NCBI GenBank assembly: GCA_963575745.1
Contig: CAUYUJ010018052.1
Coordinates: 136,501-200,500, forward strand
DNA from: Prorocentrum cordatum
Lineage: Eukaryota > Sar > Dinophyceae > Prorocentrales > Prorocentraceae
DNA: 64,000 nucleotides
Direction: 5' to 3'
Numbering within the stretch: the first letter of the stretch is position 1; each line of letters begins with the position of its first letter. Shown here one piece after another: positions 1 through 10,664 of this stretch. Below the pieces are notes generated by a model. It had not been told where the DNA came from, did not search any database, and saw only the letters and a program-made list of their open reading frames with translations. The translations under genes were made by a program, and so were the position numbers.

Positions 1-1077
1 GCGCGAAGGCGCCAAACGACTCGAAGATGTCCTGGTTCCAGTGTGCGAGGCACCCGACCGACATGAAGAGAATCAGAAGAACCTTCATGCAGGTGAAGGC
101 ATTGGTGATCATCTTGCCACAGTCCCCGCCAGCGGTGACCAGGATCACGCACAGGAGCATCAGGAGGCCAGCCAGCCAATCGAGATGAGGCTGGTCAAGA
201 ATCTCGTGCACGGTGGTGGCCTCCACACTGTGGTTTCCAGAAGTGACGCTATTGAACGAACTTGCATAGCGACCCTCCAGGCTGGACCAAGGCGTGAAAC
301 ACATCCTGGTGAACGCAACGCTGTTGACCATGCTCGCCACATTCCCCGACCAGCTCCTCTTGGAGGCCAGGAAATTGGCACCAACACCAGCGCAGGGGGT
401 TGCCTCCACATGGGGAAGATGATCCTAGATTTTGGTGTTGGTGGTAATATTTCGGTCACCTTGGAAGCCAGAATATTACCACCATCACCGAGATTGGGTG
501 GGATCGTCTTCCCTCGGTGGAGGCACACCGCCGATCTTGGTGTTGGTGTCAACCTTCACGCCCGGAAGATCCTCGCGACGCCAGCCCCAGAGATGCCGTA
601 CTCCAGGGTGAGGCACACAGAGCTGATCACGGCAGCAAGCTCACCCAGGCAGTGGAACGCGAAGACGTAGGTCGAGCCCCTTGTGGGCAGCCGCGCTGAC
701 AGCTCCATGAACGACAGAGCCGAGAGCAGACACGCAGCGCCAGCAACCATCCACGAGAGCACGGCTGCAGGTCCAGCTACTGGCAATACCTCGCCGCTGA
801 GGACGAAAACTCCAGTGCCAACACAGGTCCCAATGCCGATGCATATTAGATCGAAGAGGCCCAGCTTCGGACCCTCGAGCTCTGCGGCTGCCGCGGCCTC
901 TTTCAATATCGCTGCCATTGTTTTGCGCTTCGCGGACATCTTCACGACCTCCACGGTGGCCATGGTTGGCAAGTTCTCCACGCTGACGCCCTCATTATCA
1001 TAGTCGTCCTCAGACCTTGGATCGGACACGTCCTCTGAAGTCGCGTCGTCGCTGTCGCTATCGCTCTCGAGCGCCAT
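1..1077 (-). CDS. Cationic amino-acid transporter (APC superfamily), 5' part, two exons, runs off the window
   Basis: Predicted membrane permease that moves amino acids across a cell membrane. Exon 1 is 1077-572, the intron is 571-357, and exon 2 is 356-1, still open at the window edge. Residues 1-60 are an acidic, Ser/Asp-rich cytosolic N-tail. Residues 73-96 form the first helix with the APC signature GIGTCVGTGVFVLSGE (81-96). Residues 125-139 carry ELSARLPTRGSTYVF, matching the ELAARxPxxGSxYxY segment of CAT transporters, followed by the LEYGISGAGVAR segment. Exon 2 adds two hydrophobic segments (WLAGLLMLLCVILVTAGG and a later one after ITNAFTC). Start: the ATG at 1077-1075 is the first in this frame; an upstream TTG extends the frame by nine codons but is an unlikely start. 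Without intron removal the frame closes four codons after the donor. Family assignment is strong; substrate is unknown. Confidence 0.88.
357..571 (-). other. GA-AG intron of the transporter gene, 215 nt
   Basis: On the coding strand the exon ends ...GTCGCGAG, the intron starts GATCTTCC and ends CCAAGAG, and the next exon starts GAGCTGG, giving Ala-Arg-Ser-Trp across the junction. The donor is GA rather than GT; dinoflagellates are known to tolerate GC and GA donors. The intron length is not a multiple of three, so it must be removed to keep the frame. Boundaries are inferred from frame and family similarity, not from RNA. Confidence 0.75.
364..565 (-). mobile_element. Introner-like palindromic element, copy 1, inside the transporter intron
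   Basis: The element fills all but about 13 nt of the intron. Its two halves are imperfect reverse complements. The outer arms carry CACCAACACC / GGTGTTGGTG, followed by a GCCTCCAC...GATCC block and a GGTGGTAATATT block on each side of a short centre. It is flanked by TCCTC at 355-359 and 570-574 (plus strand), a likely target-site duplication. Related copies lie at 8400-8530 and 48005-48202. Non-autonomous, no coding capacity. Confidence 0.75.
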
Positions 1078-1217
1078 TGGGAGGTCGCAGGCAAAAGTGA
1101 CCAACCCTCACGCTGCGTGGAGCTCGATGCCAACTACGCAACTGCTCTCAACCGTAGCCCCACTCTCGGCCTCAGGCCTTGAGCACCCCCGCCTCGAGCC
1201 AAAGCTGTGGAAGACGC

Positions 1218-1328
1218 CGAGGAGGAGGAGGAGGAGGAGGAGGAGGAGGAGTGAGGAGGAGGAGTGGGGAGGAGGAGGAGGAGGAGTGAGGAGGAGGAGG
1301 AGGAGGAGGAGGAGGAGGAGGATGAGGA
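1218..1328 (+). repeat. GGA trinucleotide array
   Basis: Nearly pure GGA/GAG repeats with a few GTG and GGG interruptions. Long open frames over it (poly-Arg or poly-Ser) are artefacts. It sits upstream of the transporter start codon (1077), so it could lie in the promoter or 5' region. Confidence 0.9.
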
Positions 1329-1757
1329 GTCAGGGCCCACTGGATCGTGACACCGAGGAGTAGGATCAGAGTAAGCCCATGGTGCATCAATGATGCTGTT
1401 ATGCACCCTCCCGTCCAGAGCCCTGTCCTCACGATTCCCGACAAGCAATCCTTGTCACTGCTAGGAGTGCAGGCGATAGGCCCGCTTTCAGAAAGAACCG
1501 GCCTCCTCTAGCTACGAGACGCGCGCAAATCCAAGTCCAGAACATCGACACACCTCATCGAGAACCTGTCACTTGAAAAGGCCCCTCCTTCCTGTCGCCC
1601 CCTCCCTTCGTGACTGCCCCCTCGCGGACGTTGCTGCTCATCCCCGGTGGGCCGATGGCCGGATCCAACTCCTCCGCGCTGCGTGAGCCGGGCCGGCCCG
1701 TGCGCTCCCGCTGGGCTTCGCCTGCGCCGCACCACCGCGCGCGTGGCCGCGACGCCA
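1329..1757. other. Unique-looking GC-rich spacer, no gene seen
   Basis: No conserved motif in any frame. It separates the GGA array from a TG-rich tract. It may include upstream regulatory sequence of the transporter, but no motif supports that. Confidence 0.4.
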
Positions 1758-1960
1758 AAAGTGCGTGTGTGTGTGTGTTTGTGTGTGTGTCTGTGTGTTT
1801 TTTGTTCTGCGTGTGCGTTTGCGTGCGGACGCCGATGGGTGTGGAGCCCCTGTGTGTGTGTGGAGCCCGATGTCTGTGGTGCCCTTACGTGTGGAGCCCC
1901 ACGCGCGTGTGAAGCCCCGACTGTGGAAACCTGTGTGTGTGTGCGTGCGTGCCTGAGCTG
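1758..1960 (+). repeat. TG-rich microsatellite region
   Basis: Runs of GTGTGTG and TGCGTG broken by unique bases and by repeated words such as GTGTGGAGCCC, which recurs several times between about 1840 and 1915. No coding value. Confidence 0.8.
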
Positions 1961-2479
1961 CCCCGGTACGCAAGGCGCAACACGCAGCGGATTGACACGG
2001 AGCTCCACACGCAGACTGAACACGTACATTCTGAACACGGACGTTTTGAACACGGCACGTGTTGCGTTTCGAAACGTGCGCATCAGAGCAGCTAAGGTGC
2101 GTGCTTCCGCTGGAATCCAGCAGGCAATCCACGGGCAACGGCCAAAACCCTATCGTGGCAACCGCTGGAAGCCGAGGACCCGCCCTCGGGCTGTGGCAAC
2201 ATCCGACGGCGGCGGCAGCAACTGGGGCCCGGCAGCCAGGGGCACTTCCTCACAGCCGGCACAGACAAGAACCCCTCTAAGTGCAAGCGCGGTTTAGGGA
2301 AGTTCAGCGCTTCGTTCCGCAAGCAGGGCTTTGCCGAAGGGGTCCTCGCTTATCGGAGCAAGAGGGCAAGTGCCCATGCCCGTGGCGGCCAGGGTTGCTC
2401 AGGTCGCTCGGTAGTCTTATCGGGCGTGTCTTATATTGTCTTGTGTTTTACGTCGTTTTGCTTTGCTCTGGCATCGCCT
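1961..2479. other. GC-rich spacer, no gene seen
   Basis: Only short open frames without recognisable domains. A run of near-repeats of GAACACGGACGT-like words is visible around 2020-2055. Confidence 0.35.
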
Positions 2480-2995
2480 GTGTTTTCCATGCTTTGTTAC
2501 AGCATGCCATGCTGAGATCTGCCTTGGCATTTCATTTACTGCTGGGCAGTGCAGAGCAATTCAAGGTTCAGACATGCTGCGCAATGCTATGCCGTGCAAT
2601 GCATGCCATGCCAGGGTTTGAATTGCTACGCTGGAGCGCGAGATGGCATGATCTGCTTCCCACTGAGATGGAACACAATGCCGTGCTGTGTTGCGCGATG
2701 TCATGATATGCGCAACAGTTGTTGCAAAAGCAGTGCTGTGGCGTCATACGCTGTGCACCGCTATGCTTTGCAGCAGTGCGCAGCGGTGCGTTATACCATG
2801 CCGCGCTATGTTAAGCGGTGCAGTACTTGGCCATGCCACACTCTGCTCCCTACTTTGCAACCGATTGCAATGTGATGGCTCGATACGCAGTGCTCCACTT
2901 AGCTATGCTAGACATTGCCATCCAGAGGCCATGCCTTGCCATGTTGTGATGTGCCATGCTGCGGCATGACATGCTCCGAGGTGCTGATGTTATAT
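2480..2995. repeat. Degenerate short-word repeat (ATGCC / GCTATG family)
   Basis: The words CATGCC, GCTATGC, TGCGC and GCAATGC recur about every 5-10 bases, giving a degenerate array with an approximate 5-bp step. The same logic appears more cleanly at 32015-32210. Base changes are mostly CG versus TG or CA. Confidence 0.6.
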
Positions 2996-3841
2996 CCGTG
3001 CTTAGTGTATGATGTGCGATGTAGTTGGGTGATCAGTTAGGTGGTGGCATTCAACGAAACAAACTGCAATCTTACCCAATGACATGCTATTACATCAGGC
3101 GTCGCTACGATACAACATCATGCGGAAGTGCTACGTAGTGCTATGATATACGGTGTGTGTGTGTGTGTGTCGTCGCACAGTGTTGCTCACGTATCGTTGC
3201 ATGTTATTGGCAAAGTACCTGCCCCCAGTATGCATAATGCCCAGACCGGAAATTGTGCCTGGCTGGCTGCCTGGCTGAACCTGCACGCGAACGAACGACC
3301 CACGAACCGGCCTCAGAGACCAAACCATTGACGACGCGCGAGCGCCTAGGCAGATCGGGCAACTATTGAGGAAGGCTTGTGACACAGTCGCCGACATCCG
3401 TGCGTCCAGCAGCAACATCACACACGAGGCTGCAGCAGGGGGGGACGGGAGGACCGACGACGGGGAGACGGCAACATCAGCGCATGAGCCGAAACACACT
3501 CCTGCGGTCAGGAACTTCTGCTTCGCGTGTCGCGGCGGGGGCCCCGGCGACACGCTGTGCTCTGCCAGCTGATAGCGCGTCGCTCCGCTCCGCGGGGCGA
3601 GACGCCTGAGGGTTGGGATGTGGACAGCGTGCCGCGCCGAAGCACGGCAGGCCAGAACCGTCGGCGCGACCCGCCAAACCCAGAATCCCGGCCGCAGCTT
3701 TTTTCCGTCGCGGCGGCGGCAGAGGCGATCCGCTCGCGCGTGGAGCAAAACGGGGCTACGGAGCTGCGACTCGGTCGCGCATGCAGGGGGGAGGAAGGGG
3801 GCACTCTCGCGCGGCATCCCGACCGTGACACGCAACATTTA
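2996..3841. other. Spacer, no gene seen
   Basis: Contains a short GTGTGTG run near 3152-3168 and GC-rich DNA with frames in all phases but no domain signature. I see nothing I can call. Confidence 0.35.
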
Positions 3842-4723
3842 GCTCGGGCGTGTGCCCCTACAGGCGGATTTGGGACGAAAAATCCGCCGACCCTGTCGGC
3901 GTGTGTGAGGGGCTTCTCCGTTCGACTCGTCGTCTCCGTCGTCTCCGCTCTCCCCCTCCCAAGGCTCTCCTCCTCAAGCGCGCTATCCAAAGCGAAATTA
4001 AACGACGTCGTAATGGAGTCGAAGGGAAGCCCCTTCCCTTTGATCCCTTCCCCGCAGGGGGGGGGGAGGGGGGGGTCCCGGGGCAGATACGACGCCCGCC
4101 GGGGCGCACTTTCCTCGAGCGGGCACGCACGGGATGCACTGACTCCTCCTCCTGGTCCTCCTCCTCCTCCTCCTCCTCCTCCTCCTCCTCCTTTTCCTCC
4201 TCCTCCTCCTCCTCCTCCTGCTCCTCTCCTCCTCCTCCTCCTCCTCCTCCTCCTCCTCCTCCTCCTCCTCCCGCAGAGGCGTCCCGGGAGCGGGCCCCGA
4301 GTCAAAATACCACCCCCCTAGGGCGCATTTTCCTCGAGCGGGCACGCCCGAGATGCACTTCTTCCTTTTCCGGGAGCACGTCCCAAATCAGAATATCACA
4401 CTCCCGGGGCGCATTTTCTTCGAGCGGGCACACACAAAGGATGCACTTCCTCCTCCTCCTCCTTCTCCTCCTCTTCCTCCTCCTCCTCGTCCTCCTCCTC
4501 CTCCTGCTCCTCATCCTTCTCCTCCTCCTCCTCCTCCTTCTCCGCTTCCTCCCCCCATTCCTAGCCCTTTCGATCAGGGTCGGCGGCACCGGCCGTCAAG
4601 CCTCTCCAATAAAAAAACACCCCAGCAAGTATTCAAGAAGTACGCGACAATTATCAACAAATCTTCCCCTGACTACTTTTTTACTATTTTTGCAGATCCC
4701 TCCTGTAGAGGGACAGGCCCGAC
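3842..4723. mobile_element. TIR element family 2, copy 1, expanded by internal TCC arrays
   Basis: The left end (CTCGGGCGTGTGCCCCTACA at 3843) and right end (reverse complement GTCGGGCCTGTCCCTCTACA, ending 4723) are inverted copies of each other and match the ends of the 157-bp element at 54543-54699. Sub-terminal sequence is also shared: GGGACGAAA after the left end and an AAAAAACAC...TCCCC...TACTATTTTT stretch before the right end. The extra internal length is TCC arrays and three repeated blocks. A TA dinucleotide precedes the left end only. Confidence 0.6.
4098..4553 (+). repeat. TCC arrays alternating with a repeated block of about 40 bp
   Basis: The block GGGGCGCAYTTTCCTCGAGC...GATGCACT occurs at about 4096-4139, 4320-4360 and 4405-4446. 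TCC arrays follow the first copy (4142-4272) and the third (4447-4553). The block and array seem to have been duplicated as a unit. Confidence 0.75.
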
Positions 4724-5279
4724 TTCACGCAACAGTCGAGTCCACAGCTCGACTCGCCGACGACTCGCCGACCCGCTGCGGCACCCCGCCCGCGGCACGC
4801 GCCCCGGGGGCGACTCGGACGCACGCCAAGCGAGGACAGACGCCCCCTCGGACCCCCCCGCGCCGTAGATCCCCGAGCTGGGCCCCAACTCGTCGCCCAG
4901 TCGTTGACTCCCCTACGCCCCGAGAGCCCGAACGTAGCGAGAAACCTCAGGATCCCCCTTCCTTCGTGGCGACGCACCCGGGGCTCGACCCGACGACGCA
5001 CCGAGCCGCTGCGCGGTGGGCCAGGACCGGCGGCGCGGTACGATAAAGCCAAAACTCCCGACCGTGCCATGCGACACCCGAACACACGCCTCGCAACCCG
5101 GCCACAAGCCCACGGGCTCGACCCGACGACTCACCGATCCGCTGCGGGACGCTCTAGCCCCACCCGCGGCACGCGGGGCCCGAGGAGTCCGGCGGTGGCC
5201 CCGCGGTCGCCGCCCGCCACCGGCACCTCCAGCCGAACGAGGGCCTGCCGGGAGGGGAGTGCTCCTCCTGGTCCCTCGT
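4724..5279. other. GC-rich spacer with loose internal repeats, no gene seen
   Basis: The words GGGCTCGACCCGACGAC and CTCGACTCGCCGACGACTCG recur at about 4755, 4980 and 5115, so the stretch is partly a degenerate minisatellite. No domain in any frame. Confidence 0.4.
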
Positions 5280-5280
5280 C

Positions 5281-7503
5281 CTCCACCCTCCTCCGTCCTA
5301 CTCCTCTCCGCCTCCTCCACCTCCTCCTCCCTCGTCCTCGTCTTCGCCTCCTCCTTCGCCTCCTCCCACGTCCTGACTCATCCTCCCCGTCCAGGATTTC
5401 TCCTTCTGGCAAACGCCTCCCTGCCGCACCCCCAGACGTGTCATATAAAGGGCGGGCCAGGCGTTTCGCACGAGACTTCCGCACCGTCTGCGATCCCGAA
5501 GCCTGATAATTTGAAGCCGTTGCACGGATGGAGGGCGGGTCGTCCTCCTCCTCCTCCTCCTCCTCCTCCTCCGCCCTCCTCCCTCCTCTCCTCCCTCCCT
5601 CCTCCCTCCTCCCCTCCCCTCCTCCCTCCTCCTCCTCCCTCCCTACTCCCTCCTCCTCCTCCTCCTCCTCCTCCTCCCTCCTCCCTCTCCCTACCTCCTC
5701 CTCCTCCTCCTCCTCCTCCTCCTCCTCCTCCTCCTCCTCCTCCTCCTCCTCCTCCTCCTCCTCCTCCGCCTCCTCGCTCCTCCTCCTCCTCCTCCTCCTC
5801 CTCCTCCTCCTCCTCCTCCTCCTCTCAAAATGTGGCTCTTGCATTCGCGCCGTGCACGCTCGTCGCAAACACTGCAACGGCATCACGGACGGACGGCGGC
5901 TCCTTTTCAACGTGCGGCTCTCGCTCCTGTGCCGCGCACACTCGCCCTGGACGGTTGCAGCAGGTTTCGGGACGGAGGGCACGCTGCTTTCAAAATGTGG
6001 CTCGCGCCTTCGCTCCGAGGCACAAAAACCATCACGCCACTAATTTTGGGCCCCAGGTCCCACTGAGGCCCCAGGGGCCCCAGATTAGTGAAGCGATGTT
6101 TTTTCCCACGTAGGAACCCCGAAATTCATCACTTCACTAAACCGAACCCAGGACGAAAGTCAGGGGCCGAATTGCTGCTGTGATGCAACATAGGTCTCGT
6201 ATTCGCGCCGCCCGCATGCGCCGCACAACAACTGAAGCAGCTTCAAGGATAGTCGGCGGGCCGTTTTCTTCAGACTGTGGCTCTCACTCTTTACGGCTGC
6301 GCACCTTCGCCTTCCAAGAATGGCAGCACTTTCACAGGCTGTGCGCGATTCGCTTTCAAAACGCGGCTCTCGCCCCAGCACCGCACACATTCGTCCCACA
6401 AGTGCGCAATAATAGGATTCGTATGGTTGAAGACCCCGGGGTGGTGTTCTGGCGCGTGTCAAGGCTGTCATGATGCAACAACCACGTTCGTTCGTGGTGT
6501 TAAAACCTAAGGAATCGTGTTCTGGCACTTGCGGGGATCGCCAGAAAACGATCGTCACACAGATTCGTGGCGCTGTAGTCCCACGAAACACGTGCTGGTA
6601 CGATAGAAGATACTCAGACCGTTGCCTTCCATTAGGGCACCCCCCGCAATGAAAGTAAATTCTGGGAGGAACCTATGTGGAGGGATCTTGGAGGGATGGT
6701 GTATTGCAACATCGTTGGTGCGTCCTGGGTTTGCACCTCTCCTCCTCCTGCTCCTCCATCCGTGTTCTTTCTGCAGAACTCCACCCCGTCGCGCCCCCAG
6801 ACGTGTCCGTAGGGCGGGCCTGGCGTTTCGCTTCAGACTATCTCGCCACTTCTGATCCTGAAGCTGGTAGTTTGCCACAGTTTCACGTGTGGTGGGCGGG
6901 TGGTTTTCACAATGTAGCTCTCGCCTCAGTGCCCCGAGCATTCGTTTCAACCATTCGCAGCGGTTTCGCACATGTAGATGGCGGCCCGTTTTCAAACTGT
7001 TGTTCTTGCTGTAACGCCGCGTGCAATCGCTTAAAACGTTGCATCAAATCCAGTTTCACGGATGGGTGGCGGGTCGTTTCCAAAATGTGGCTCCCGCCCT
7101 AGCGCCGCACACACTCGTCTTGAACATCAACAGAAGTTTCAAGGGTTCTTGGTAGGATCTACGATTGTCAGGACGCAGCGGTCGCGTTGATTTGTTGTAT
7201 TGGAATCCCAGGAATGATGCACTGGCACGACTCAGGGTTCTGAGGACGCAGAGGTCACGTTGATTCGCGGCGTTGAAGTCCCAAGAATGGTGTTTTGCTA
7301 AGAATAAGAATTCTCAGACGGCTGTCTTCCAATGGGGCGCTCCCGCGCATCCCGCATTGAAAGTAAAGTACTGTACGGAGTTAAGAGGAGTGACACTGGG
7401 TGTAGAGTTTACTGCAACATCAAAGTTGCGTCTTGGGATTGTACTGGTCCTCCTCCTCCTCCTTCTCACTCCTCCTCTCCCCTCCTCCTCCTCCCTCCTG
7501 ATC
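5281..7503 (+). repeat. Composite repeat, two consecutive cycles
   Basis: Order seen: TCC-rich 5281-5380; head 5404-5520 (CACCCCCAGACGTG, GGGCGGGCCAGGCGTTTCGC, GAGACTTCC); satellite interrupted by a large TCC array 5546-5826; satellite units 5826-6420; module B 6430-6600 (ATTCGTGGCGCTGTAGTCCC); module C 6610-6730 (GGAGGGA...TATTGCAACATCGTTG); short TCC 6735-6765; head 6775-6870; satellite 6875-7130; module B twice 7145-7300; module C 7310-7440; TCC 7448-7503. The same order recurs at four other places in the window. No coding frame spans it. Confidence 0.75.
5546..5826 (+). repeat. Long TCC array
   Basis: About 280 bp of almost pure TCC/CTC. It interrupts a satellite unit between GGCGGGTCGT on its left and CTCAAAATGTGG on its right; intact units read GGCGGGCCGTTTTCAAAATG. 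The array therefore expanded or inserted at a defined point of the unit. Confidence 0.85.
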
Positions 7504-8142
7504 CGCTCCTTTTCGCATGTCGGGTCACGCGGGTCTCGTCCGGCGCTTCCCCCCGATAGGGCACCTCCAGCTGCACAGGGGCCTGCCAGGAGGGGAATGC
7601 TCCTCCTTCGAGCTTCGAGCTGCAAACCTTTCGTTCTCCGAAGTTCTGTTGCCCTCGAACCCCTCCCACACGAAAGCGCGGGAGGGGGGGGATTTCTTTT
7701 CGAGCACGACCGCTGCGCTGCATGCTGATAGCACGCTGGAAATTGGGGTTGAGTCCACTGCAATGCTGTTTCAACTGGCCTGGATGTACTTGCTATTGCC
7801 CCTTCGAGGGTCGAACCGAGGGCCCGTACACTGCTCACACAAGTTGGCCAGGCGAACACCAGACGAATAACATTTGCAAGCTTGCACGCGACCCCGAGGG
7901 AGCCGTTAGAGCAGTCAAACAAAACACACTTTGTGTTGAGGTCCCTCCAGGTTGGGGCAGACTTCTTGGGGGACTGCTTGCAGTGTCCAAGGTATGGGTG
8001 GACGTGGCCTTCGCCCCGGAAGGTACGCAAACAAGCCCGGCACTGCCAGAAATGCTGGGGAACCAGAAGGCGGGCTCATCCACGACCACTGGTGGGGCGC
8101 GAGGGGACTGCCCGCGGCACCTTCTCACACACTTGGAATGAG
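7504..8142. other. Unique-looking spacer, no gene recognised
   Basis: Several open frames of 70-240 codons exist on both strands, but none has a domain, signal or helix pattern I can name, and coding-like third-position bias is not consistent. I call nothing here. Confidence 0.35.
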
Positions 8143-8240
8143 GAGGAGGAGGAGGAGGAGGAGGAGGAGAAGGAGGAGGGGGAGGAGGGGGAGGAGGAGG
8201 AGGAGGAGGAGGAGGAGGAGGAGGAGGATGAGGAGGAGGG
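8143..8240 (+). repeat. GGA trinucleotide array
   Basis: About 100 bp of GAGGAGG with a few AAG and GGGGAGG interruptions. Confidence 0.9.
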
Positions 8241-8399
8241 CCGACGGCGGCAGCACGCTCCTGCGAAGGCCGGGGTCTTGCATGTCCGTGCCGAGCTGCG
8301 TGGCTCGATCGGCCGCACCGTTCCCGACACGCCTGCGGCGCTCGGCCTCGTCGGCGTCAGGATCATCGAGGGCCTGGGGCGCACAAACTTTTTTCGGGA

Positions 8400-8530
8400 G
8401 GCACACCAACACCAACATCGGCGGTGTGCCCCCACCGAGGGGAGGTGCTCCCGCTCTCGGTGATGGTGGTAACAGCTTGGCTTCCTAGCTGGCCGAAGTA
8501 TTACCACCAACACCGAATTCTAGAACCATC
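8400..8530 (-). mobile_element. Introner-like palindromic element, copy 2, truncated
   Basis: It shows CACCAACACC, then a CGGCGGTGTGCC arm, then CTCGGTGATGGTGGTAA, a centre with TTGGCTTCC, then TATTACCACCAACACCGAAT. This matches the copy in the transporter intron read on the minus strand. The distal outer arm is missing, so the hairpin is incomplete. No gene context is recognisable around it. Confidence 0.65.
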
Positions 8531-9339
8531 GTCCCGGCGGACGAGACCAGCCTAGGGACGCTTGGGTGAGAGATGCAACTTTTGAGCCGGGACCGGCCGT
8601 CCGGGCATTCCTATAGGCCCACCACGGAATGTTCTTAGAACCCAAACATGTTCTAAAATCGATAGCCATGTTCTTAGAACATTAACCCGATGTGTTGAAA
8701 CAAGACAGTCCCAGCCAGAAACGTTCGAAGAACATTTCATGGAATCCACAGCAGGTTATCAGGTAGGCCTATGGGCACGCCAGGACGTTTCGCCACTGCT
8801 CGAGCAACACGCAGGGCAGGCTGTGCAGACTGACGACGTTCGCCCAGTCCGAGTAAGAGATGCGAAGGGCCGGAGGCGACAGCTCCCTCCGTCGCACAGG
8901 CCGTAAGCTCGCCCGCCCGGGGCGCCTGGGGACAGCCATCCCAGGCAGCACCCCAGGACGCCAGCAGGTGGCGCCAGAGGCCCAGGCACGGCCAGCCCCG
9001 ACCCAGCTGCTGGACGCACGGACGGCACGCCGCGTGCGGGAGCCATCCAGAACGACGTGGCCCCGCGTGCGCACAGAGCCCACGGGCGGGGCAGCCATGC
9101 CTCCGGCCTCGAGGCCGTGCCCTGCTCCTCTCAGTGCGGCCCGCGCAGCCCTGGGGCTTCGTCGGCCCTGGCTGCCCTGTCAATGGGAGCTGCTGGGGTC
9201 CGCCGGGGGCCCCGCTGCACGGCCCCTGCTTGTGCCGTTATGCGGCCGAGGGCGGCCCAAGCTGGACGCCTACTGGGGCTGCCCGATGTTTTGGCTCCCT
9301 CGCGCTCTGGGAGCCTGGTTGCGCCAATGCTGCTAATCC
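8531..9339. other. Spacer with a small palindromic cluster, no gene recognised
   Basis: At 8629-8745 the word ATGTTCTTAGAACAT or close variants occurs four times in both orientations, giving a loose hairpin. The rest is GC-rich DNA without recognisable products, despite long open frames on both strands. Confidence 0.4.
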
Positions 9340-9552
9340 CCTCCTCCTCCTCCTCCTCCTCCTCCTCCTCCTCCTCCTCCTTCCCCCCTCTCCTCCCTTT
9401 CGCCATCCCCCTCCTCCTCCTTCCCATGGGTGGGTATCTCCGTTTTGAACAGAGCACTGCTACCCCCTCCTCCTTCCCCTCCTCCTCCCGCCTCCTCCTC
9501 CTCCTCCTCCTCTCTCCTCCTCCTCCTCCTCCTCCTCCTCCTCCTCTTTCCT
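9340..9552 (+). repeat. TCC arrays flanking a short unique insert
   Basis: TCC runs at 9340-9420 and 9462-9552 with unique sequence between them. Poly-Ser, poly-Leu, poly-Pro and poly-Glu frames here are artefacts. Confidence 0.85.
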
Positions 9553-9599
9553 GCCTGCCTCTTACCTGCCCCCTGCCTCGCCTCTCTGTGTGCTACGGC

Positions 9600-10530
9600 C
9601 TGCTGAAACTGCACAATTGTCGCCGCTTGCGTGAGCTCTTGGGGGATCCAGTGGAGTGCGGCCTTACCCATATTCGAACGGGACCTCGCGATCCTCGGGC
9701 ACTGCCAAGTGCACATCTGTCGCCACTTCTGTGGGCTTGTGGGGGGTCCAGTGGGATGCGGTCCTTCCCAGGGCATCGCGCCTCCTGGGGGCTACAATTT
9801 CCATGGCTGTCGCCGCCTTCGGAAGCTGCTGGGAACTCCAGCGGAGTGCGGTCTTATCCAGATCCAAGCGGAACCTCGGGCTCCCTGAGAGCTTTTAATC
9901 GCGCAAGCGATACCTCGCTTCCTGGGGGCTGCACACTGCGTGGAGGTCGCCACTTTCCTGAGGACCTGGGAACTCCAGCGGAGTGCGGCCTTACCCATCT
10001 GCAAACTGGACATCTTGCTCTCTGGGCGCTGCTAATGGCGCAGCCGCCGCCACTCTCGCGAAGACCTGGGAGTTCCAACGGATCATGGTTGCAGCCGTAT
10101 CAAAACGGGACCTCGCGTTTCCCGAATACTGCTCAACCGCGCAACGGTCGCCACTTTCGTTAGCTACGGGAGGTCCAGCGGGGTGACGCCCTGCGCGGAT
10201 CCAAGCGATACCTCGCTCTCCCTGGGGTGCTGACGCCAGCGCATCTGTCGCCGCTGTCGAGAGCCCCTGGGAGTTACAGCAGAGTGTGGCCGTATTCATA
10301 TCCAAACTGGACCTCGCACTCCCTGGACGCTATCATCTGCGCAACCGCCGCAGAGGTCGTGAGAACCTGGGAGCTCCTAGACCTCTGCTCCAAGGGCGCT
10401 ACCAATCGCGCCACTGCCGCCGCTTTCGTGAACGCTTGGGGGGTCCAGCGGAGTTTTGCCTTACGCGGATGATGCAAGATCTCCTCTTCTTGGGCGCTTC
10501 TAGGTCCAGCGGAGTGACGTCTTACATCTG
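9600..10530 (+). repeat. Degenerate minisatellite, unit about 100 bp, about 9 units
   Basis: The anchor word GTCGCCRCTT (variants GCCGCCGC) recurs at about 9619, 9719, 9806, 9945, 10045, 10146, 10246, 10345 and 10416. Each is followed by a GGAGYTCCAGCGGAGTGCGG-like word and then CTGGGGGCTRC. Units have diverged strongly, so this is an old array. No stable frame. Confidence 0.7.
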
Positions 10531-10664
10531 CAAGTAGCTTTCCTCCGATGTCGCCCCATTGTGCTTCCTTGGGGGCGTACAGCACGGACAACACGCCCTC
10601 TCAAATGGTCACTCGTCTTGGGCGGGGCTGTCGATCTTGCCCCACTTGTCGCAGATGGGTTGGG
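10531..10664. other. Short spacer, nothing seen
   Basis: Joins the 100-bp minisatellite to a CT-rich tract. Confidence 0.3.

Noticed and set aside
1078-1104. Upstream TTG start for the transporter
   Set aside because: The ATG at 1077 is the first ATG in frame and the extra nine residues have no support.
9057-10163. 368-codon plus-strand open frame
   Set aside because: Crosses TCC arrays and the 100-bp minisatellite; the protein is an artefact of repeats.
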